Of a DNA stretch of 64,000 nt, positions 1-11,384 are shown in pieces (the first letter of the stretch is position 1; each line of letters opens with the position of its first letter). Made by a program: the position numbers and the translations under genes. The stretch lies in contig NC_079491.1 of assembly GCF_020520425.1 (NCBI RefSeq), positions 23,179,449 to 23,243,448 of the forward strand, written 5' to 3'. The DNA is from Spinacia oleracea (lineage: Eukaryota; Streptophyta; Magnoliopsida; Caryophyllales; Amaranthaceae). The notes under the pieces were generated by a model that was not told where the DNA came from, searched no databases, and saw only the letters and a list, made by a program, of their open reading frames with translations.

Positions 1-3000
1 CAGAAAATAACTCTGGATACTTGATCTTCATGTCATCTTCGGCTTCCCACGTTGCCTCTTCGTACTCGTGGTTCGACCAAAGCACTTTCACTATGCTGAC
101 GTCCTTATTGCGTGTACTACGCACTTTTCTATCAAGGATTTTCACAGGCCTTTCTTTGTATGTGAGGCTACTATCAATCTGGATTCTCTCAGGCTCTAAG
201 ATATGACGCTCATCAGGGATATAGCGCTTTAGTTGGGAAATGTGAAACACGTCGTGCATCTTTTCGAACTCCATTGGCAAGGCTAACTTGTATGCTACTT
301 TCCCTATTCGTTGCAGAATCTCATATGGGCCTACATACTTGGCACTTAGCTTGCCCTTCTTCCCAAATCTCATCACACCCTTGGTTGGTGATACTTTCAA
401 GAACACTTTATCACCTACTGCAAATTCATCATCTCTTCTTTTCAAATCAGCATAACTCTTTTGCCTATCCTGGGCAGCTTGAATTCTAGCCTGAATTATT
501 TTCACATTCCTGACAGTCTCCTCAATGAATTCCGTTTCCAAGACTATATTTTCACTGAAATCATTCCAGCAGGTGGGACTTCTACATTTTCTCCCATATA
601 GTGCCTCAAAAGGTGCCATCTTAATGCTTGCATGTTAGCTATTGTTGTATGAAAATTCGATCAAGTCTAGATGGTCTTCCCAACTACCCTTAAAGTCAAT
701 TGCACAAGCCCTCAACATATCTTCCATAGTCTGGTTAGTTCTCTCAGTCTGACCATCGGTTGCAGGGTGGAAAGCAGTGCTCATTTTCAAAGTTGTCCCA
801 AGGTTCAACTGGACTTTTTGCCAAAATTTCGAGAGGAATCTTGAGTCACGGTCTGAGATAATATCGGTTGGGACCCCATGCAACCTCACTACATGCTTAA
901 TGTATGTCCTTGCAAGATGTTTCTTTTTCCAAGTCTCTTTAATCGGAATAAACACGGCTGATTTTGTTAGACGGTCCACAATCACCCAAATGGTATCATT
1001 TCCGTTCTTTGATCTAGGCAAGGCAGTAACAAAATCCATAGAAATGGAATCCCACTTCCATCCAGGCACTTCTAAAGGTTGAACTTTCCCCATGGGTCTT
1101 TTGTGGTCTATTTTGACTTTCTGACAGGTTAGGCATCTAGACACAAACTCAGCAACTTCCCGTTTCATATTAGGCCACCAATAGATTTGTTTCAGGTCTT
1201 TGTACAACTTGTCACCCCCAGGGTGCACCGAATATGGAGTATTATGCCCTTCTTCCATGAGACGTCTCTTGAGTTCTTCACACTTCTGCGGTACACACCA
1301 TCTCCCTTTGAACCTCAAACTACCATCCTCATGAATCTCGAAATCCACTTCCTTCCCTTGACCCATCTTTTCTTTGATCTTCCCTAAGTACTCATCCCCA
1401 GCTTGACTTTCTCTAATCTCCTCGAATATGGACAACCCCAATGATAATGCACTCAATTTTGCTCTGGTTTCCCCGGGGTTCACTATTTCCAGGCTAAGTC
1501 TCTGCATATCTCGACACAACTCTTCCGACACTACCAAGACATTCATACTATGGCTAGATTTCCTACTCAATGCATCGGCAACTACATTCGCCTTCCCCTC
1601 ATGGTATTGGATATTCAAATCGTAATCCTTGATCAACTCTAACCATCTTCTTTGTCTCATGTTGAGGTCTTTCTGGGTGAAAATGTATTTTAGGCTTTTG
1701 TGGTCTGTGAAGATCTTACATGTTGCCCCATAGAGGTAATGTCTCCAAATTTTCAAAGCGAAAACAATCGCAGCTAGCTCTAGATCGTGGGTAGGGTAAT
1801 TAGCCTCATATGGTTTCAATTGACGCGACGCATACGCGATCACCTTCCCATTCTGCTGTAACACACACCCCAACCCATTCTTCGACGCATCACTATATAC
1901 CTCAAACCCTTCATTCCCATTAGGCAAAGTCAAAACAGGTGCTGAGGTTAAACGCTCTTTGAGAATTTGGAAAGCTTCCTCACATTTTTCACTCCACTCA
2001 AATTTTGATTCTTTCTTCATCAAGTTGGTCATGGGTCTTGCTATCTTTGAGAAGTCTCTCACAAATCTCCTATAATAACCAGCTAGACCTAGGAAACTCC
2101 GAATATCCGACACATTCTTTGGAGTAGGCCACTCACTCACAGCTTGAATTTTGGCAGGATCCACAGAGACCCCTTCTTTTGACACATAATGCCCCAAAAA
2201 TGCTACCTTTTCCAGGCGGAACTCACACTTAGAGAACTTTGCATACAACTGGTTCTTCCTAAGCGTCTCCAAGATAACCCTCAAATGATCATCGTGTTCT
2301 TTTTCACTCCTCGAATAGATCAGAATATCATCAATGAATACCACCACAAACTTATCTAGGAATTCATGGAAAATCCTATTCATTAGATCCATAAATATGG
2401 CGGGTGCATTGGTTAACCCAAAAGGCATTACTGTAAACTCATAATGGCCATAACGAGTCCTAAATGCAGTCTTAGGAATGTCTTTCTCAGCTACTCTCAA
2501 TTGGTGATATCCCGAACGCAAATCAATCTTTGAGAACACGCTTGCCCCATTCAACTGGCCAAACAGGTCATCTATCCTAGGCAAAGGATATTTGTTTTTG
2601 ATTGTTACATTGTTCAACTCCCTATAATCAATACATAGCCGCATACTCCCATCTTTCTTTTTGACAAACAATACTGGAGCTCCCCATGGTGATGCACTAG
2701 GCCTAATGTACCCCTTGTCGAACAACTCTTGCAGTTGGGTCTTCAACTCACTCATTTCTGGAGGTGCCATCCTATAAGGTGCTTTGGATATGGGTGCAGT
2801 CCCGGGATTTAACTCTATGGTAAACTCAAGGGCCCTAGCAGGTGGCATACCTGAAATCTCATCCGGAAATACATCTACGAATTCATTTACGATTGGAACA
2901 TCCTCTATCTTTACCCCAACTTTCTTACTCACATCTTGGACACTACAGAAAAATAGTTCACACCCTTTATTGACCAGTTTCCTCACTTGTAATGCGGAGA

Positions 3001-4525
3001 TCACCCCAAAGTTCCCAGACTTCCCAAAACGTCTATATGATATTGATTTCCCAGTAGGGTTCTTTAGGCTTACTTTCTGAATCTCGCAATCTATCCTGGC
3101 CTTGTATAAGCTTAGCCAATCCATCCCCAGAATCACATCTAGGTCCCCCAAACTAAATTCTATCAAATTAGATGGAAAAGTGCAATCTTTTATCTTCAAA
3201 GGCAAGTTCTTAAATAATTTCGTACACCTTATTGTTGCACCATTAGGCATACTAACAGGTAAATCAATTGCCTCAAAATCTACTAACTTCAAATTTTTAA
3301 CAATAGAGGTCGAAATAAAAGAATATGTTGCCCCTGAATCAAACAATGTTTTAACAGGTAAGGAGTTGATAGAGAAAGTACCCGAAACTACATCTGCAGA
3401 ACGTTCAGCTTCATTTCTACTCATTACGAACAGCTTTCCGGGAGCCTTGTTGTTATTGTTGTTTCCATTGGCAGGTTTGTTTTGGTTTCCCTGGTTGTTT
3501 GGTGCCCCAGCAGGCTTCGAACCTTGGTTCCCCGAATGGTTAAACCCTGGTTTCCCTTGGTTACTACTCCCACTACCATTCTGCTCTCTCTTCTGCTTTG
3601 TGAAGCACTCAAACTCCCTATGTCCCTTCTTATGACAATAGTTGCAAATTACCAATTCCCCCTTACAATCCTTCCCAGGGTGGTTGTTGTTGCACCTCTT
3701 GCAGTGGTACACTCTGTCAGTTTGGTTTCTGTTGTTATAGTTATTCCCCTGGTTGTTTCTTCCCTGGAAATTACCATTACCATTACCATTACCATTACCA
3801 TTCCCATTTCTATTCCTTTTGAAGTTCCCTTGACTGCCCCCAGCATTGAACTCTTTCCTTTTATCCCCAACAACAATATTTCTTTTGTCTCTCCTGGTCT
3901 AAAGGCCATAGATATGAGCAGCTCTCCCATAAACAATGTCTAAGGACGTAAAGGTTTCCCCGCCTAGTCCCAGCTGGATCTCATCGGTCAACCCCTGCTC
4001 AAACCTCTGAGCCTTTAGCTCCTCAGTAGCTACCACTTCCGGTGCAAACCTCGACAAAGCTATAAACTTACTGTAGTATTCAGCAATGGTCATATTCCCC
4101 ATCCTAAGGTTGATAAACTCCTGGGCTTTCTGCTTCCTCATAAAAGGAGGATAAAACTTCCCCCTTAAGGCAACAATAAAAGAATCCCAATTGAATCCCT
4201 CAGCAGTACTTAGTCTAGTCCCATTTTCCCTCCACCAAAGGTCGGCCTCATCTTTCAGGTAGAGGACAGCTTGGCCTACTTTCATATGCTCAGGACAGTT
4301 TACCGCCCCAAATAGTTTCTCAAATTCCCTGATCCAGTTTTCAAGGAAGGTGGGGTCTGCCTGCCCCTTAAAGTATGGTGGCTTAACTTTCGCAAGCCTT
4401 TCAAACATGTCCCCTGCAGAATCGGGGCGCTCAGTTCTTTCCTGGGTTAGTTTTTCCGCCAAGAGGCGAATAGCAGCAGCCAGGTCACTATTATTGGCCA
4501 TCCTAGAGCGCGACCTGAAATCCAT
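1..4525 (-). pseudogene. gag-pol: Chromovirus gag-pol polyprotein with two nonsense codons
   Basis: One reading frame encodes the retrotransposon polyprotein from the ATG at 4525 to the window edge. Gag (4525-about 3640) has the WWRENGTRL block and ends in a CCHC-type knuckle near 3705-3600. The aspartic protease motif [10 protein letters not shown] lies near 3340. RT has [19 protein letters not shown] and the catalytic [11 protein letters not shown] near 2330. RNase H has YSDAS and [10 protein letters not shown]. Integrase has the HHCC finger near 1240-1110 and D,D,E residues ([20 protein letters not shown]). A GPY/F motif (KYVGPYEI, about 330) and a chromodomain (ERPVKILDRKV ... EEATWEAEDD) follow. 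The frame is broken twice: TAG at 3899-3901 in late gag, just before the knuckle, and TAA at 635-637 in late integrase (SYNN-S-stop). No frameshift is seen. An (AATGGT)n run near 3775-3812 gives an Asn-Gly repeat. The two stops make this copy probably non-autonomous. Confidence 0.92.
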
Positions 4526-4911
4526 ATACTCTAATTCAGGTTCAAACTTTACTTATATTATCCTCTAGTAATGCAATATCACATCAACATTCAAAATTCA
4601 CACCAAATGGACAATCATGCAGAACATTCAACCGACAGACAGGGAATAACTTCAAACATCACGAAAAATAAGGTAGAATAGAATAAAAGAATAAAACATT
4701 CCCCCTTGCGTGCCCGTAATAAACCTTGATCTTTTAGATAGTCAATAATCTGACTTTTATTCCTCAGAAGAATGTCAATAACAATCCTAAATATTAACAC
4801 ACACCTGTTCTCAAAATAAAGTAAAAAAAAGGTTCTACGATATAAACATAAACTATGGTTGGGCGGATTGTCCAACATTTTTCTCACACACAACTAAATA
4901 TGTAAGCAAAG
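4526..4911 (-). other. Spacer between accessory ORF and gag
   Basis: About 390 bp of AT-rich sequence separate the acidic pre-gag ORF from the gag start. A 92-codon open stretch (4615-4893) covers much of it, but it resembles no known protein and has no coding-like composition. I treat it as untranslated leader. Confidence 0.5.
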
Positions 4912-5490
4912 CTAAAGGGAGACATCATCAGACTTGTCCTTTGATTCGCTATAACCTTCTAGGGTGAATAACTCATATTTAAGTTCATCATCGTCATCCA
5001 TATCAAAATAATAAGCTTCTTTTCTTGGCCTAGAGGATCTTCGTAGACCTTGAAGTTGATGATTAGCTTCCTCTGGCTCTGGCTCAGGTTCAGGTTCATG
5101 TTCAGGCTCGAGTTCAGGCTCAAACTCAAATTCATGCTCGACCTCCAATTCATGCTCGAACTCAAATTCAAATTCATGTTCGAACTCATACCCAAATTCA
5201 TGCTCAAACTCAGGCTCCGAATCGCTTTCAGGTCTCAAAACAGCTTGATAAATATCGACCCTAGTTTTCCCTCTAGCACGATCAAATTCACGAAGGGCTT
5301 CATCATCACTATCAGGTTCTCCTGCTCTTAAAGCTCGACGCAGAACAAGTTCATGGCTGGTGTAACTGTTAATGTCAGACTCGTAATCCATTTCATTTTC
5401 ATCATCACTTAGAACAATAGGGTTAGAATTGCTCCCTATTCTATTTCCTTGTATGCCAGACATGATTAGTGATCTATAACAATTAAACAT
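4912..5490 (-). CDS. Acidic accessory ORF upstream of gag in chromovirus
   Basis: A 192-codon ORF lies between the 5' LTR and gag, on the element's coding strand. The first ATG is at 5490; a second at 5463 (MSGIQGN) is an equally good start. I recognise no family. Visible features in order: a short N-terminal stretch NPIVLSDDENEMD, which resembles a SUMO-interaction motif (hydrophobic core then acidic residues); an alternating acidic/basic middle with DSDDEALREFDRARGK; a Glu-Phe/Glu-Pro repeat encoded by about 5080-5215; a basic patch RRSSRPRK; and a very acidic tail. Position and strand suggest an element-encoded protein. The low-complexity Glu repeat could also be chance decay of a leader. 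The downstream chromovirus at 51606-52226 has an acidic ORF in the same place but with a different sequence. Confidence 0.5.
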   Translation of the reverse strand: MFNCYRSLIMSGIQGNRIGSNSNPIVLSDDENEMDYESDINSYTSHELVLRRALRAGEPDSDDEALREFDRARGKTRVDIYQAVLRPESDSEPEFEHEFGYEFEHEFEFEFEHELEVEHEFEFEPELEPEHEPEPEPEPEEANHQLQGLRRSSRPRKEAYYFDMDDDDELKYELFTLEGYSESKDKSDDVSL

Positions 5491-6064
5491 AGTTTCTATG
5501 TTAGTAATTAGTACTCTCGCTTACCGTATGATCCCACAATACACAACAAGTAAGAATATGTATTAATAGCAAAGCATAGGAAAGACACGACAGTTAGCAG
5601 GCACAAAAGTACAATCATGTTGACATAATGCAGACACAATGTTTCTATTCTATATGCCCTTTCCTATGCCACCCATCTCTCAAAATAAACATAGTATATC
5701 AAACATTGAAGCATGAAAGAATAAAACGAGAATGACTTATAAGAATTAATTTGTTTAAACGAATAATTATTTAAACGACAAATAATTAATAAATAAATAC
5801 AATATTTTTTTTTTTTTTATAATTACGAAAATGTTAATTTAAAAAAAACGAAATACATGAAGTCACACAAACAAGAACGTATTTCAAATCATGTAATTCC
5901 AGAGTTAATTTTAAAATAAATTCAAACATTTCTAACTAATAACTTTCAATTTATTCACTAGTTGTAGTTTACTTCAACGAAATTCTTTTTATGTAACTAA
6001 TTAGTTAGTTAGGTGCCTAAAAAAATAAAAAAAAGGTAGACACGAAATGTCAGTAAAACCTTTA
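5491..6064 (-). other. Chromovirus 5' leader, no gene seen
   Basis: AT-rich leader between the PBS and the accessory ORF. It contains a long poly-T run near 5808-5818 and no ORF worth calling. Confidence 0.5.
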
Positions 6065-6078
6065 GCTCAAAAATACCA
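6065..6078 (-). promoter_or_regulatory. Primer-binding site, initiator-Met-tRNA type (degenerate)
   Basis: On the minus strand, three bases after the LTR end GTTACA, the sequence reads TGGTATTTTTGAGC. This keeps the TGGTAT and GAGC of the usual TGGTATCAGAGC site. It marks the LTR/interior boundary. Confidence 0.75.
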
Positions 6079-6081
6079 CTT

Positions 6082-8771
6082 TGTAACACCCCGACAATTC
6101 CCATTTTCTAAAATATCCCTTTTTAAATATAACTGTAGGGAATTATCAAAGTATTATCGCCCGTGTGAAAACGTAACGGCTTATTCAGAATTTTGCAGCG
6201 GAAAACATAAAACTAACATTTAGGTTCATAAATAATCTTATTACATATTAGGTCCAAAACCAATTAACTGAAATAAGGAAATACGAATTGTACGACAAAT
6301 TTCAAATTAAGTTAACAAACCAAATCATTTAAACAAGCAAATATAACTACAAGCTCTCTAATCCCGATCCCAATGATGCATCATCTTCAAACCTGTAGAT
6401 GGGCAACGCTTATTGATCCTTAGAGACTGCTCACCAAATATGGGTCATCACAGGATCAATAAGGCATAGCCATGATCAACACACACAAACAAAGCACGTA
6501 ATCAGCAAAGCTGAGTACTACATACTAAACAATAATATTCCTAACATGATACTATTAAAGGAACCCTAACATGATACTAATGAACATAAGTAAGGGCAGA
6601 CAAAGCATGATAATTTGACGACCATACTTGACTAGACTAGGCTAGACTTATGATAATAATATTATTTTGGTTGAAATAGACAATGGACCGAGTTGTCCAT
6701 CCAGAAGTCTTCACTAAGGAAGACGAGGTACGGGCGCGACTCCGTAACCTCAGTGACCTGCGATATCGAGGAACGTTTAAATAAAAATAGGACACGGTGA
6801 TCAATCCGGTCCCAGAAAAGGCCATGGGCTACCACCATGAACCCCAACTCCTGTTTGTCCGTCACTTTAGACGTGCACAGTCTAAAGCTATTGCTACTCA
6901 GTTTCACTTTACATGATTTACAAATTGATACTCTGTTATGACTCAACAATCACATAAGGCATATAATCCACATTCGTTCACAACTGTTTTTATCTTGGAA
7001 TTAAGTACGTGATCATAAAGGCATCAATCAAGACTCATTCCAATTTACCCAACCTTTCCTTTAACCATGATCAACCCTGTATATGGGTATAAAGTTTCAA
7101 CTTACTAAACAAGGTCCTCGGCCCTCATAAAGTAGTGAAAAGCTAAAAAGGGAACAACAACCAATTGATCCAAACCAATCATATAGAATAATCTAGTGTT
7201 CCCAACCAACGTGTTTGTACCAATAATCCATACCAACATGTTACAGTTCTCTTAGTGCAAAACAAGTTCAATAAGTTTGTCCAACAGTATTAAACATGCA
7301 CATTCCATATAACCAAGTTTGTCTATAATATCAACATCACCAAGTTCAACAATAATATCAACATGATTTCAACAATTAGCACACATTCCAAGCACGCGGG
7401 TATGTACGTACCTTGTATAAACAAATTGATAGGCCACTTTAACACTTTCAAAAGTCGCCTAAAGAGAATTCTCCGCCTAAAACAACCAACAAATATTCCC
7501 AATCAATTCCTACTCATTGATAACCATAAGAGAGCATTCTAAATGCATCCTAAACATATTTAGAACTTTCCCCAATATCAAAACTTAAACATTTGATTTC
7601 CTAGAATCATAATTATTGAATTAGTGATTGAAATTCGTTGAAAACTTTCGCAAACATCGTACTTTAAATTTTCAGCAATATAATTTCATCTAAAAGCTTC
7701 ACCATGGTCAATCTACGTTCCTAGTATCTCAACACAACCAATTCAATGATCCATACTCAACCTATCATGATTAATAATCATAAAAACTTTGAATTTCATA
7801 CTTTAAACAATCAAAAACCAATATTTCAGTGTAATTAGATAATCTGAAAATTAATAACTTTATTATAAAATTCATATAATCTCAAATTTATAATTTAAAT
7901 CACAAAACCCATAACTTTAATTCAAGAAAACATAATTCAAGTTAATAAATCATAAATAAGCCCTAACTTAATTTTAATTAGTCAAAACTGAAAATTAATT
8001 CGTTTTTTAATCTCAACCCAAATCTTAAAATCATGTTCAAACCATAAAAATCATGAATTTCATATCAAGAACATAATCTAAATTAACAAACTTTAATTTA
8101 AGATAATTAGTTACTTAGGATTTAAGAAAGTAACCAACTCAAGAGTTTAAGGGGAGTGCTGGCCGGCGGACAGCGGTGGCTCGCGGCAAGGCTGAGCACG
8201 GTTGCGTGCGGTGGTCGGGCCTTGGGTCACTGGTTGCTGCGCGAAAACGAAGGGAGTCAAGCCATGAGAGCAAGAACGGAAATAAGGAAATACAAAGAAG
8301 AAGGAGGAAGGAGGAGAAGCTTGAAGAAGAAGAAGGATTTACCGTGTTGATGGTGGTCGGCTGGGCGGCGAGCAGCGGGAGAGAGAAAGCTGAGTTGCGT
8401 GAGGTTGAAGAAGGAGGGTTTTCTCTCTTTCTTTTGGTTTTCACGTGAAGAATAGAGAAGAGAAGGGTTTTATTTTTTTGTTTGGCCTTTGCCCAATTGG
8501 GCTAGGAGTAGGATTTAGGTTGATGAATCCACAATGGGTTAGGACTTGTTTTCTAATTTCAGTAGAACGTGGTTTTACAATTCAAACTCGTTTTAAAGTA
8601 AAACTCGAAAATACATTTTGATTTCATAAATCATTTAAAATATTCAAAATGTAATAACATAATTATATTTTAATTACATATTCATTTCTAAAATTCGTAA
8701 ATTACATTTAAATATATTAGATATACGTTAAAATATATAAATAAAATATAATAGAATTACGGGGGATTACA
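6082..8771 (-). repeat. 5' LTR of chromovirus (2.69 kb)
   Basis: Minus-strand LTR running from TGTAATCCCCCGTAA (8771 down) to GGGGTGTTACA (ending at 6082). It aligns along its length with the solo LTR at 23844-26602 and the LTR pair at 47979 and 55302. It has an AT-rich 5' part, a GC-rich block (about 8150-8440), an AT-rich middle, and a strongly conserved block at 6698-6916. ORFs inside it are not conserved as protein among copies. Confidence 0.9.
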
Positions 8772-9613
8772 GAGGCGGTTGGTGCGGTGGCTGTTGTGCG
8801 ACAATCAAAGCAAGAGAATGAGGAGAAGGGAATCGAAACCGAACAGAAAAAGAACGAAAAGAAGAGGAAGGAGGAGAGGGACTACCGTAGGGAAGGACGA
8901 CGGTGGTCCGGTGCAAGGAGGGCGGCGGCGGTGGTTGTTGTCGTGGTGTTGCTGTGCGAAAACCAAACAAAAGGAGGGGAGTGAACGGTTAAGGAAGGAC
9001 GAAAAGAGAACGAAAAAGAAGGAGAACGAAGAAGGAGATCGAAGGGAGGGAGACAAGCTTACCGGCGGCGACGAAGGTCCGGCGGCTGGCTGAAGCAAGG
9101 GACGCAGCGTGAATGAGGAGGAAAGTCTTGGGGCTTGAGAGTCCACGTGATTGCAAGGGGAGAAGATGAGGGTTTTGCTTTTTCTTTTCTCTTTTGGGTT
9201 TGCACGTGAATTAGAGGGAGAGAAAGATTGTTTTGGGTTTTTATGATTTGGGCTTTGCAAAATGGGATAGAAATAGGATTTGGCTTTTATGATTCGAATC
9301 CAAAGCGGAATAGGATCGTTTTCTAAATTCAATCGATTTTCGTAATTCAAATTCTTTTCAACTTAAAATTCTAAAATTATTCTTGATTGCACAAATCGTT
9401 AAAATATTTAGAATATATTTAAATAAAATTAAATATACATTAAATATATAAATATAATAAGGTTCAAAATCGTTAAATATTTAGAACGTACTTAAAATAA
9501 AATAAATATACGTTAATTATATATTTATTACTAAAATTCATAAATTCTATTTAAATATAAATAATATACGTTAAAATATATTAATGAAATTTATAAATTT
9601 ACGGGGGATTACA
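8772..9613 (-). repeat. Truncated 5' portion of a second, related chromovirus LTR
   Basis: The minus strand starts TGTAATCCCCCGTAA at 9613 and follows the same AT-rich then GC-rich order as the full LTRs for about 840 bp. It is then interrupted at 8771 by the start of the next LTR. This is what insertion of one family member into another's LTR would leave; the remainder should lie beyond the left window edge. Confidence 0.8.
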
Positions 9614-10096
9614 CTGGCAGTAGCTCCGTTGAAATTTGTGCTTGCGCACAACCTTAGACTTGTGCGTGCGCACAGTACAGGGGAAGTCAATTGCTTCATT
9701 TCCTTTATTCCTTCAATTCTTCTTTGCATACTTAGTAAACCCAACTATATTAATCCTCCATTAAGGATTTAATTCACCTATTCACAACAAATTCGTTTGA
9801 TAATTCATAAATATTTTAAAATTTTACAAATAATATTTAATTTATTTTACCTTTTAAAATATGTTAAAAGCAATATCCCTATGGAATCCTTACACATAAA
9901 TGAGAAGAATGAGTTTTGAATCACTTAAAATGATTAAGAAACAAAAGAGATATCTCAATTTTAAAATGAGAAAACTATAAAATGGTGATAAATAAAAAAA
10001 AATTGAAACTTTAAGGTAGTAATTTAAAATAAAAGTTTCATAAGGTAGTAAATACAAAAGTGGTGTATTTTTAAGGTAGTAAATACCAAAAAATCC
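9614..10096. other. AT-rich intergenic DNA with GGTAGTAAATACC repeats
   Basis: No gene. 9640-9690 has two short GC-rich words (TTGCGCACAA, GTGCGCAC) and may be old LTR sequence. 9990-10096 carries three copies of a motif like AAGGTAGTAAATAC and ends in AAAAAATCC. This resembles the right end of the TIR element at 28735-28829, so it is probably a decayed Mutator-like terminus. Confidence 0.4.
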
Positions 10097-11384
10097 TACA
10101 TAAAAATACCCCTATTTCAATACTTAATACACCAAATACCCTCAGGGACGTCATTAACTCGTAATCAACTCAATTGGCACCTAATCTCTCCCACTTCCTT
10201 CTTCCCTGGCCTTTCCTCTATCCTCTTCCCAGATCCCTAATTTTTAATCATTCCCCGGCCTGTCCGTCGGATTACGATTCTCGGGCGATGGAGTTCAGTT
10301 CAAATAGCCCAATTTTGATGGGGCTTTCTCCAACATGGGAAATTCACCTTAATCTGCTAATTTTTTAGGATATGATGGAAATGAATTTCGCAGACTATTT
10401 CCTATAAAATAATCCCGCAAATCATTCGACCATGGCGACCACTTCACTCGAACCCAACCTCCAAACTGCAGCAATGGAGGCATTTGAAGCTTCGAGAACT
10501 TCGATGTATTATCTTTAATACAATTATCTAATTTGCATTGTAATCCCTCCACATTCATCGCTGATCGTCGAAAAAATTATTTTTTTGGGCGAAAATCCTA
10601 GGCCCTAGTTTGTTTCCCAATTTGAAATTAAAATGGAAATTTGAGATTGTGTATTAGAGATGAAGGGGGAAGTTCTCTAAGAAAGGAAAGGGTTGATTAA
10701 TTAGGGAAGGAGGAGGGATGATGTTGTCTTTGCTTGTCGCTGCTGATGTTGTTATAATTGCTTGGCGGCGACGGTGGCGGCTGACAAAGCGACAGAAGAA
10801 GCTGCTGGATAAGTCATAGCCCTATTCGTAGGCGGAGGCAAAAGAGGTTGGGGAAGAAGGTGGTGGTGATTTGAGGAGAGAGAAATCGAATGCTAGGTCT
10901 GCGATCTCGGATTCCGAATGGCGAAGTTCGAGCTCACAATCGTAATATGATTTAGGCGGTGATGGCGCCGAAAGCGTTGGTGGTGCTGGTCGATCGGGGT
11001 TCTGGGAAGAGAGAGGAAGGAAGGGGGAGAGAAAGGAGATCGGTGAAGATCTAGGCGCGGAGAGGACGCGATTCCTTCTAGTTGCAACGTCCGTAGAGGA
11101 AAGGTCATGAAAGAAGGAAGGGGGGAGAGAGAAAGGTCTGGGAAGGTCAGGGAAGAAGGAAGGGGGAGAAGGGGGAGAAGGGAAAGGTCAGGGAAGAAGG
11201 AAGGGGGAGAAGGGAAAGAAAAAAGAAAATGGAAAAGGAAAAAAATGTGTTAATGGGTGGGTTAATGAGTAGGTTAATTGTGGGGTTAGTGGGTTAATTA
11301 GATGTTAATTGAGTTAATTATGATTGATGACATCATTAATGTTATTTGGTGTATTAAGTATTGAAATTGGGTTATTTTTATGTA
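10097..11384. mobile_element. Non-autonomous TIR element (Mutator-like?), about 1.29 kb
   Basis: The two ends form a long imperfect inverted repeat. TACATAAAAATA then ATTTCAATACTTAATACACC on the left (10097-10190) is matched on the right by its reverse complement (11290-11384). The interior (10190-11220) is richer in G+C, with GGAAGG/GGGAGAAG purine repeats near 11100-11220 and no intact ORF. I find no clear target duplication, so the superfamily is a guess from the long TIRs. Confidence 0.6.

Larger units (their letters stand above)
1..8771 (-). mobile_element. Ty3/Gypsy chromovirus (Tekay/Del-like), cut by left window edge
   Basis: Read on the minus strand the order is 5' LTR (8771-6082), primer-binding site, an accessory ORF, gag, protease, RT, RNase H, integrase and chromodomain. 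The chromodomain, GPY/F motif, long LTR starting TGTAATCC and ending GTTACA, and initiator-Met-type PBS place it among plant chromoviruses of the Tekay/Del group. The 3' LTR is outside the window, so LTR divergence cannot be judged here. It is inserted in a fragment of a related LTR (8772-9613). The right-hand target duplication would be GAGGC at 8772-8776; its partner is off-window. Confidence 0.9.

Noticed and set aside
3102..3943. Plus-strand ORFs of 150-177 codons opposite gag-pol
   Set aside because: Shadow frames of the minus-strand polyprotein, which has clear protease, RT and integrase motifs.
6662..6949. 95-codon ORF in the LTR, similar to the ORF at 25733-26017
   Set aside because: The two LTR copies at 47979 and 55302 have the same DNA with a frameshift, so protein conservation fails; treated as a conserved nucleotide block instead.
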